Shown: one piece after another, positions 23,783 to 29,317 of the stretch
Position numbering within the stretch: position 1 is the first letter of the stretch
How the letters are laid out: each line of letters opens with the position of its first letter
DNA from: Deltaproteobacteria bacterium
Lineage (GTDB): Bacteria > Desulfobacterota > JADFXK01
Reading direction: 5' to 3'
NCBI GenBank assembly: GCA_015233295.1
Contig: JADFYC010000006.1
Span: forward strand, 1-29,317
Length of the DNA stretch: 29,317 nucleotides
Notes under the pieces: generated by a model
What the model was told of the DNA's origin: nothing
What the model saw: the letters and a program-made list of their open reading frames with translations, nothing else
Databases searched by the model: none
Position numbers and translations under genes: made by a program

Positions 23783-24562
23783 ATGCCGTCCTTTGAAGAA
23801 ATAGAAGCTGGAAGCGTTGAAGAAGCAATCAAGCTGGCCAGCAAACGCTTTCAAATAGCCGAAGATAAACTGCAATATGAGGTTATCTCAAAAGGTTCCA
23901 CCGGAATTTTTGGTCTGGTCGGAGTCAGGAAAGCAAAAATCAAGGTCCGAATTAAGGACGAAATATGCCGTTGTGAAGAACCTCGTAAGACTTTGGCCCC
24001 GGTTGTGGTGTCTGCGGATGAACCAACTCCACCCCCCCCGGCGGAACCGGACAAGCCTGAAAGCAAGACAGGTGAAGAGGCTGCTCCCGTGGCCAAAACC
24101 ATACTGATCAATATCCTCTCCCATTTTCAAATTGAAAACGAAGTTTCGGCTGAAGGATCGGGAAGTCAAGTTCATTTGTCCATCCACGGCTCAAAAATCG
24201 GCATTCTCATCGGGCGGAAGGGCCAAACCCTCGACGCCTTGCAGTATATCGTCAACAAAATAATCAACAAAACCTTTTCTGAAAAAGTCAAAGTAACCAT
24301 TGACACCGAAGAGTATCGGAAAAGAAGGGACCGGACCTTGACCGATTTAGCTCTGAAAATGAGCGACAAAGCTAAGAGAATTGGCAAACCGGTAACCATC
24401 AGCCCGATGAATGCTCATGATCGGCGGATTATTCACCTCACTCTGCAAAATATCCAAGGCGTCCGCACCAAGAGTAAAGGTGAAGGTCTGATGAAGAAGA
24501 TCGTCATCATTCCCCAGAAACTATCTTCTGACAAGTCAGCCCCCCAACAACCGGCGGAGTGA
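23783..24562 (+). CDS. jag: KhpB/Jag family RNA-binding protein
   Basis: Jag (KhpB) is a cytoplasmic RNA-binding protein linked to cell elongation and small-RNA control in Gram-positive bacteria, and usually encoded next to yidC. The 259-residue protein has the Jag-N domain (1-57, with GVRKAKIKV), a proline- and glutamate-rich linker (about 76-103), a KH domain with the GRKG loop at 144-147, and an R3H domain with R214 and H218 in the RxxxH pattern. The C-terminal tail is disordered. GGAGG precedes the ATG, 15 bases after yidC. Confidence 0.95.
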   Translation: MPSFEEIEAGSVEEAIKLASKRFQIAEDKLQYEVISKGSTGIFGLVGVRKAKIKVRIKDEICRCEEPRKTLAPVVVSADEPTPPPPAEPDKPESKTGEEAAPVAKTILINILSHFQIENEVSAEGSGSQVHLSIHGSKIGILIGRKGQTLDALQYIVNKIINKTFSEKVKVTIDTEEYRKRRDRTLTDLALKMSDKAKRIGKPVTISPMNAHDRRIIHLTLQNIQGVRTKSKGEGLMKKIVIIPQKLSSDKSAPQQPAE

Positions 24563-24663
24563 GATTCATTCCCTATCAGTCAACTCCCAGACGCAACAAG
24601 ACCGGCTTGGGACTACTAACTCGGGCCTTCGTTGCGTCTGGCCGACTTCCCCCCCAGGTAGGT

Positions 24664-26049
24664 ATGCCGGAACTCGCAGACACCATCGCCGCAGTGGCTA
24701 CTCCCTTTGGCCGGGGAGGAATTGGGGTTGTCAAAGTAAGCGGTCCCCTGGCCAAGTCCATCGCCCGGGCCATCTTTATTCCCCAAAATCCTACCTGCTC
24801 GTTTACGTCCCATCATTTATATTATGGTCACATCAAAGAACCATCTTCCAACTCCTGGTTAGACGAAGTCATGTTGACCGTGATGCGCGCCCCATTTTCC
24901 TATACTCGGGAGGATGTGGTAGAAATCCAGTGCCACAGCGGCCCGGCAGTGATCGAGGCTATTCTGTCGATGGTTTTGGCCCACGGAGCCAGGCCGGCTG
25001 AGCCGGGTGAATTTACCAAGCGGGCCTTCCTGAACGGCCGCATTGACCTGACCCAAGCCGAAGCCGTGATGGACCTGGTCAACGCCCAGACCGACCGGGC
25101 TGCGGCATCGGCCTCCCACCTTCTTCAGGGGCGATTACTTAATCGCATTGAGGACCTTCGAGAAGGGTTGATCAGTCTGTTAATGGATCTGGAGACGGCC
25201 ATTGATTTTCCGGAAGAAGAAATAGACATCATTTCGTACTCCGAAGCGGCTGTTCGCCTCCGGCATAAAGCCATAGATCCTGTGTCCAGCCTGATCGAGG
25301 CCTACCAGCACGGACGAGTTTATCGCCAGGGCATCAAAACCGTCATTCTGGGCCGGGTGAATGCCGGCAAATCCAGTCTGCTCAATGCCCTGCTCAATGA
25401 ATCCCGGGCCATCGTCACAGCCGTACCAGGCACCACCAGGGACTTCATTGAAGAGACTATGTCCATCGAAGGATTACCGGTGGTTATTTGCGACACGGCC
25501 GGCATCCGGTCACATGCAGATGAGCCGGAACGCCTGGCCCAAGAAAAAACCTTGGAACTGCTTCAATTAGCCGATTTGGTCTTGTATGTGCTGGACGGGT
25601 CGGTTAAAATCCATCCTGATGATCTTTCCCTCATTGAGCTGGCCGGAGATAAGCCAATGATTATTGTGGCCAACAAATGTGATCTGCCACCGGCCAACCA
25701 CTTGGACAAGCTCAAAGAAATATTTGATTCCCGCCAGATAGCGGCCATTTCAGCGGTCACCGGCCAGGGGTTGGATGTGCTTAAAAGGACTATCAAATCA
25801 GTCGTCCTGGGGCACCATGAGTCGGCATCTCTGCCGGAGATGGTTCCCAATCGACGCCAGGCCGGACTGTTGGACCTGGTTCGGACCTCATTACTAACCG
25901 CCGAAAGCGCCCTCCAGGACAACTTGTCCCCGGAATTTGTCGCTGCGGATATTCATGTGGCGCTGGGTCATCTGGGGGCCATCATCGGTGAGACCTATCC
26001 CGACGAGATACTGAACCGGATATTTGATTCCTTTTGCATTGGGAAATAG
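24664..26049 (+). CDS. mnmE: tRNA modification GTPase MnmE
   Basis: MnmE works with MnmG to install the (carboxymethyl)aminomethyl group at C5 of wobble uridine in tRNA. The 461-residue protein has the N-terminal folate-binding-like domain (DTIAAVATPFGRGGIGVVKVSG), a helical domain, the inserted G domain with GRVNAGKS at 230-237, PGTTRD, DTAG at 277-280 and NKCD at 337-340, and the essential C-terminal FCIGK. The ATG at 24664 is chosen because all relatives begin close to it and AGG stands 5 bases upstream. The frame is open back to a GTG at 24559 that overlaps the jag stop codon, but those 35 residues look unrelated to the family. Confidence 0.97.
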   Translation: MPELADTIAAVATPFGRGGIGVVKVSGPLAKSIARAIFIPQNPTCSFTSHHLYYGHIKEPSSNSWLDEVMLTVMRAPFSYTREDVVEIQCHSGPAVIEAILSMVLAHGARPAEPGEFTKRAFLNGRIDLTQAEAVMDLVNAQTDRAAASASHLLQGRLLNRIEDLREGLISLLMDLETAIDFPEEEIDIISYSEAAVRLRHKAIDPVSSLIEAYQHGRVYRQGIKTVILGRVNAGKSSLLNALLNESRAIVTAVPGTTRDFIEETMSIEGLPVVICDTAGIRSHADEPERLAQEKTLELLQLADLVLYVLDGSVKIHPDDLSLIELAGDKPMIIVANKCDLPPANHLDKLKEIFDSRQIAAISAVTGQGLDVLKRTIKSVVLGHHESASLPEMVPNRRQAGLLDLVRTSLLTAESALQDNLSPEFVAADIHVALGHLGAIIGETYPDEILNRIFDSFCIGK

Positions 26050-26052
26050 CCC

Positions 26053-26697
26053 ATGTCGGCAGAGAACAAAAATAGCGAGTTAATGCGACGCGCCGCGGCC
26101 TGTCTTGATCTGAATCTAACCGATGAGACACTGGACAGGTTCATGGTCTACCTGGCTGAGCTTAAAAAATGGAATAAAATTGCTTCATTGACTTCCATTA
26201 CCGGCGACCGAGACATTATTTTAAAGCATTTCATTGATTCCCTGACCATTCTTCCTTTTTCGGCGGCGGCTTCCAACCTGGCCGACCTGGGGGCGGGAGC
26301 CGGTTTCCCATCATTTCCATTAGGAATCATAGCGCCTGATCTGGATATTACGGTAGTCGAGTCTTCGGCCAAAAAAATCAATTTCCTCCGCTACGTCAGC
26401 GTCCTTCTGGAGCTAAAGAGAGTCAGACTTATCCACGGTGATATATTTCATCCGCCGCCTGACTTGCCGGGTCATGCGTTAGTCACCGCCCGCGCCCTGG
26501 CCGCTCCCGAAAAAATGTTTACGATCTCTCAGCCCTATCTGAATCCCCATGGTCGTCTGATCATTATGGCCGGTCCAGGGGCAAATTTGAACCACCTGTC
26601 GGCCAAGGCCGAGCCATTCAAGTTGGTCACTCACCTCCAGCTAAACTTGCCGATTTCCGGAGACAAAAGGCAAATTTTCGTTTTTTCTATCGAATAA
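26053..26697 (+). CDS. rsmG: 16S rRNA (guanine-N7) methyltransferase RsmG
   Basis: RsmG (GidB) methylates N7 of G527 in 16S rRNA with S-adenosylmethionine. The 214-residue protein has the helical N-terminus with LAELKKWNKIASLTSI and ILKHFIDSL, the SAM-binding motif NLADLGAGAGFPSFPLGII (about 76-93), and VVESSAKKINFLRYV. The usual motif reads D-x-G-[ST]-G-A-G-F-P-G; here one serine is alanine and the second glycine is serine, mild variants. It starts three bases after the mnmE stop. Confidence 0.94.
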   Translation: MSAENKNSELMRRAAACLDLNLTDETLDRFMVYLAELKKWNKIASLTSITGDRDIILKHFIDSLTILPFSAAASNLADLGAGAGFPSFPLGIIAPDLDITVVESSAKKINFLRYVSVLLELKRVRLIHGDIFHPPPDLPGHALVTARALAAPEKMFTISQPYLNPHGRLIIMAGPGANLNHLSAKAEPFKLVTHLQLNLPISGDKRQIFVFSIE

Positions 26698-26733
26698 TGC
26701 AGATCCCGGATAACCATATGATTGGAGGACTCA

Positions 26734-27789
26734 ATGTCTAACAAAAGACTTCAAACGTTACTCTTGATATTCGGTCTGGTGACTTCCCTGTTGTTCCTGG
26801 CGGCCTGCGGTGGTGGAGGCGATACCCCGGCCAATCCTTCGGAAGGATCCAAATGGTATATCAGCTTTAGTGGTGGTACTAATTCAAGTTCAATAAACAA
26901 CATCATCGCTTACGGCCTGGACGGGACAGAAAAAGGTAAGGCCCTGAATGAGGCCGGCCTACCGGCCAGTGTTACTTTGAGGGAACTGCGTGGCTTCACC
27001 TTTGGACCCGACGCGAATCTCTACGTGGTCAATGCCTTTAAGGACTATAGCCAGGTGCTCCAATTTAAGGGCCAACTGAATCCTAATGGCCAGTATGATT
27101 TCAGCAAGGTCTTTGTGCAGCACTCCGCCGGTCTTAATCCCGGTCTGGATCACCCTTTCAGCACAGTTTTCAGCCCCGACGGAAATCTCTACCTCTCCAG
27201 CCGGGATACCAACGTTGTTTCACGCTACTATGGCCCGAAATCAACAATCTTCGAACCGGCCCTGCCCATGAAGTTGCCTTCTGCTCTGCAGGGAGTTGGG
27301 AACTTGTATCCAGGCACCTTTGTGCCGTCATCAACCCAAATACAGAACGGCTTGAAAGCCGTCCAGGAGGCCGTGTTCGGACCCGATGGGAATCTCTACG
27401 TAGCTGACCGGGATGACAACAGTATTAAAAAATATGACGGATTAACCGCCGCCTATCTCGGTAAGATCGTTTCCGACAAATTGGATAAACCAATCCATCT
27501 GCTGTTCAGCCCCTCAGGAGACTACCTGTACATCGGGAGTTCCGGCCGCGATGCAGTTCCAAGATATAACTTAAAAACCGGCCAGACGGAAGAATTCATC
27601 AGTCCCAAGTCAGGCGGTTTGTCATCGCCGTCCGGACTGGCCTTTGGTCCGGACAAGTACCTTTATGTGGCCAGTCGACTAAGCAATCAGATTCTTCGTT
27701 ACGACGCCGCCACCGGCAAACCGGACCAGAAGCCGTTCATCGACGGGTTAAAGGACAATCCAGAATTCCTGATCCTGGTTATCAATTAG
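26734..27789 (+). CDS. Lipoprotein with NHL/SMP-30-like beta-propeller repeats
   Basis: The 351-residue exported protein has a lipoprotein signal (hydrophobic 8-22, lipobox FLAAC with Cys25) and a glycine-rich start of the mature chain. Five copies of a blade motif, roughly [FS]xPDGNLYVxxRxxNxIxRYDG, occur at about 90-112, 146-166, 215-236, 258-279 and 304-324, which fits a five- or six-bladed propeller. Gly at +2 after the cysteine argues against an inner-membrane retention signal of the Asp type, so the outer membrane is likely. A perfect GGAGG lies 7 bases before the ATG at 26734; an upstream TTG at 26722 is less likely. The function is unknown; such propellers bind proteins or small molecules or act as lactonases. 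It interrupts a core gene block between rsmG and polA. Confidence 0.8.
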   Translation: MSNKRLQTLLLIFGLVTSLLFLAACGGGGDTPANPSEGSKWYISFSGGTNSSSINNIIAYGLDGTEKGKALNEAGLPASVTLRELRGFTFGPDANLYVVNAFKDYSQVLQFKGQLNPNGQYDFSKVFVQHSAGLNPGLDHPFSTVFSPDGNLYLSSRDTNVVSRYYGPKSTIFEPALPMKLPSALQGVGNLYPGTFVPSSTQIQNGLKAVQEAVFGPDGNLYVADRDDNSIKKYDGLTAAYLGKIVSDKLDKPIHLLFSPSGDYLYIGSSGRDAVPRYNLKTGQTEEFISPKSGGLSSPSGLAFGPDKYLYVASRLSNQILRYDAATGKPDQKPFIDGLKDNPEFLILVIN

Positions 27790-27862
27790 CATCCCGGACT
27801 GAAAAACATAGAACCCGACTTGTCCGCCGCGCTGAAGTGCGGCAATAATCTGGGAGGAAGTC

Positions 27863-29317
27863 ATGCCGGAGCAGAGGCAGGTGGTTTACCTTATTGATGG
27901 CAGCTCATACCTGTACCGGGCCTTTTATGCGGTCAGCAACCTCACTGCGCCTGATGGGACACCAACCAACGCCGTCATGGTTTTCGGCAATATGTTGTTG
28001 AAGGTATTGAAAGAAAAAAGGCCAAAATACATCGGAGTGATCTTCGATTCTCCCGAGCCATCCTTTCGGAAAGATATTTATCCGGATTACAAAGCCAACC
28101 GCAGCACCATGCCCGAAGATCTGGTTGTCCAGATCCCCGTCATTCATCAACTCATAGAACTACTAGGCATTTTCCACCTGGCCCAGCCCGGCTGGGAGGC
28201 AGACGATATTATCGGGACACTGGCCGTCAGAGAAGCCGCGGCCGGAAAAGAAGTCGTCATTGTCTCCGGGGACAAAGATTTTATGCAGCTTATCTCCAGC
28301 GACATCCTCATGTGGGACGGGCAAAAAGACCTGTGGCTCGGGGAGGCTCAAGTAATCGAAAAATTGGGCATCCGTCCGGATCAAGTCATAGATTTTATGG
28401 CCTTAACCGGCGATCCCAGCGACAATGTGCCGGGTGTCCCGGGTATCGGTCCCAAGACGGCCCAAAAACTGATCGAGTCTTTCGGAACGCTGGAGGCCAT
28501 ATACCAACACCTTGATCAGGTCAAGCCCGAACGCCAGCGGGAGTTACTGGCCAAAAACAAAACCACTGCCTCTCTTTCCAAGGATCTGGTGACTATCCGC
28601 ACCCAGGCTGAGATTGATGTTGACCCCGAGTTACTCCGTCCCGGCCCCATAGACAACCGGGGACTGTTGGATGTTTTCTCCCGCCTGGGGTTAAAGAAGC
28701 TGGCGGCTGCTCTGGCGCCTGAACCTGTGGAACCTGTAGAACCCGAAGCGGCGCCGGAGTGTCTGGTGATTCAGGACAATGCCGGGCTAACATCTTATCT
28801 GGACTCCATTCGGGAAGCCGACCGGTTGATTTTCTACTGTGTCGGTCCTCCTGGTCCCAAGGCGTCCGCCACCCCGGCCGGCCTGGCCCTCGTGGCAGAT
28901 TCCAAGATGGCGTATATTCCCTGGCCGTGCGACCAGGATTCGCTCTTCCAGCTCCAAAATCTGCTGATTCAATCGGCACTACCAAAGGCCAGTCACGACA
29001 TCAAGGCTCAATGGCCACGACTGGGACGAATGGGGCTTCATCTGGGTACTCCCCTGGACGATTTGATGGTGGCTTCCTACTTGCTCGACCCGGAAACGAG
29101 GTTACACGACATCACCGCCATAGATGACCGGTTAGCCCGAGACGGTGATCAACCGCACCGGCAGTTGGCGTTGCCCTTAGCCCAGGATATTTCTCCCAAA
29201 ACATATGCCCCGATGGCGTGTGCCGCGGCGCAGGCCGTCAGCCGCCATTTTGATCAGAAAGTCAAGGAGCTTCAGGCCCAGAACTTATATGACCTATACC
29301 GTCGGATCGAAATGCCC
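27863..29317 (+). CDS. polA: DNA polymerase I, N-terminal part (gene continues past the window)
   Basis: The first 485 codons are present; the frame is open at the window end, just where the polymerase domain begins (RRIEMP). The 5'-3' nuclease domain (about 1-290) is complete with its acidic and basic active-site motifs: YLIDGSSYLYRAFY, DYKANR, GWEADDIIG, IVSGDKDFMQL and LTGDPSDNVPGVPGIGPKTA. The following 3'-5' exonuclease-like domain (about 298-470) keeps the fold, but the places of the DxE motif (FYCVGPP, 324-330), the second motif (SHDIKAQ, 377-383) and the third (CAAAQAV, near 461) have lost the metal-binding acids, so proofreading is probably absent. GGGAGG precedes the ATG. The enzyme fills gaps and removes RNA primers in repair and lagging-strand synthesis. 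Confidence 0.96.
   Translation, partial: MPEQRQVVYLIDGSSYLYRAFYAVSNLTAPDGTPTNAVMVFGNMLLKVLKEKRPKYIGVIFDSPEPSFRKDIYPDYKANRSTMPEDLVVQIPVIHQLIELLGIFHLAQPGWEADDIIGTLAVREAAAGKEVVIVSGDKDFMQLISSDILMWDGQKDLWLGEAQVIEKLGIRPDQVIDFMALTGDPSDNVPGVPGIGPKTAQKLIESFGTLEAIYQHLDQVKPERQRELLAKNKTTASLSKDLVTIRTQAEIDVDPELLRPGPIDNRGLLDVFSRLGLKKLAAALAPEPVEPVEPEAAPECLVIQDNAGLTSYLDSIREADRLIFYCVGPPGPKASATPAGLALVADSKMAYIPWPCDQDSLFQLQNLLIQSALPKASHDIKAQWPRLGRMGLHLGTPLDDLMVASYLLDPETRLHDITAIDDRLARDGDQPHRQLALPLAQDISPKTYAPMACAAAQAVSRHFDQKVKELQAQNLYDLYRRIEMP

Noticed and set aside
24559..24663. 35-residue N-terminal extension of MnmE from a GTG overlapping the jag stop codon
   Set aside because: The extension is not family-like and the ATG at 24664 matches the usual MnmE start; no good ribosome binding site precedes the GTG.
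27818..27845. GCCGC/GCGGC hairpin before polA as a terminator
   Set aside because: The stem is followed by AATAATC and not by a T-run, so an intrinsic terminator is not supported.
1..29317. CRISPR arrays, insertion sequences, tRNA or rRNA genes, phage or defence genes
   Set aside because: No regular spaced repeats, transposase or integrase motifs, or cloverleaf-like sequences with CCA/TTC-arm patterns were seen on reading.

Overview
The window is an ordinary bacterial chromosome segment with about half G+C. It is densely coding and largely made of core genes. The content points to a Gram-negative bacterium of the former Deltaproteobacteria (Desulfobacterota). The signs are an F-ATPase operon with paired b' and b subunits but no a or c subunit, a 6S RNA gene directly behind zapA, a bactofilin next to the ATP synthase operon, ribonuclease Y, and lipoproteins with a classical lipobox. 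I infer this assignment from gene content and order; there is no rRNA in the window to test it.

Left part (about 137 to 21142, all on the minus strand; read right to left in the direction of transcription): the rod-shape cluster mreB, mreC, mreD, mrdA (PBP2), rodA; a bactofilin; the F1Fo peripheral and F1 genes atpF', atpF, atpH, atpA, atpG, atpD, atpC, ended by a strong intrinsic terminator; a shortened GlmU-like nucleotidyltransferase; the divisome genes zapB and zapA; 6S RNA; ribonuclease Y; a COG2509-type flavoprotein; a HIT-family protein; a glycine-zipper lipoprotein; a PilZ (c-di-GMP receptor) protein; and a GT-B glycosyltransferase.

Right part (21324 to the end, all on the plus strand): the conserved rpmH, rnpA, yidD, yidC, jag/khpB, mnmE, rsmG block, then a beta-propeller (NHL-like) lipoprotein, and the first 485 codons of polA, which runs off the window. 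The two halves diverge from one 181-bp AT-rich intergenic region between mreB and rpmH that carries a promoter candidate in each direction.

The genes form a growth and envelope neighbourhood: cell-wall elongation, a cytoskeletal bactofilin, ATP synthesis, a possible UDP-sugar step, division-ring assembly, global RNA control (6S RNA, RNase Y, RNase P protein, Jag), membrane insertion and tRNA/rRNA modification. I found no mobile element, CRISPR array, tRNA, defence system or biosynthetic cluster, and nothing that I would call a new multi-gene system. The most useful unusual points are the 6S RNA gene, the GlmU homologue that lacks its acetyltransferase part and starts just behind a terminator, the PolA whose proofreading site has lost its acidic residues, a tandem 9-bp repeat at the PilZ promoter, a 13-bp repeat family near the HIT gene, and an apparent excess of the octamer GGCCGGCC.
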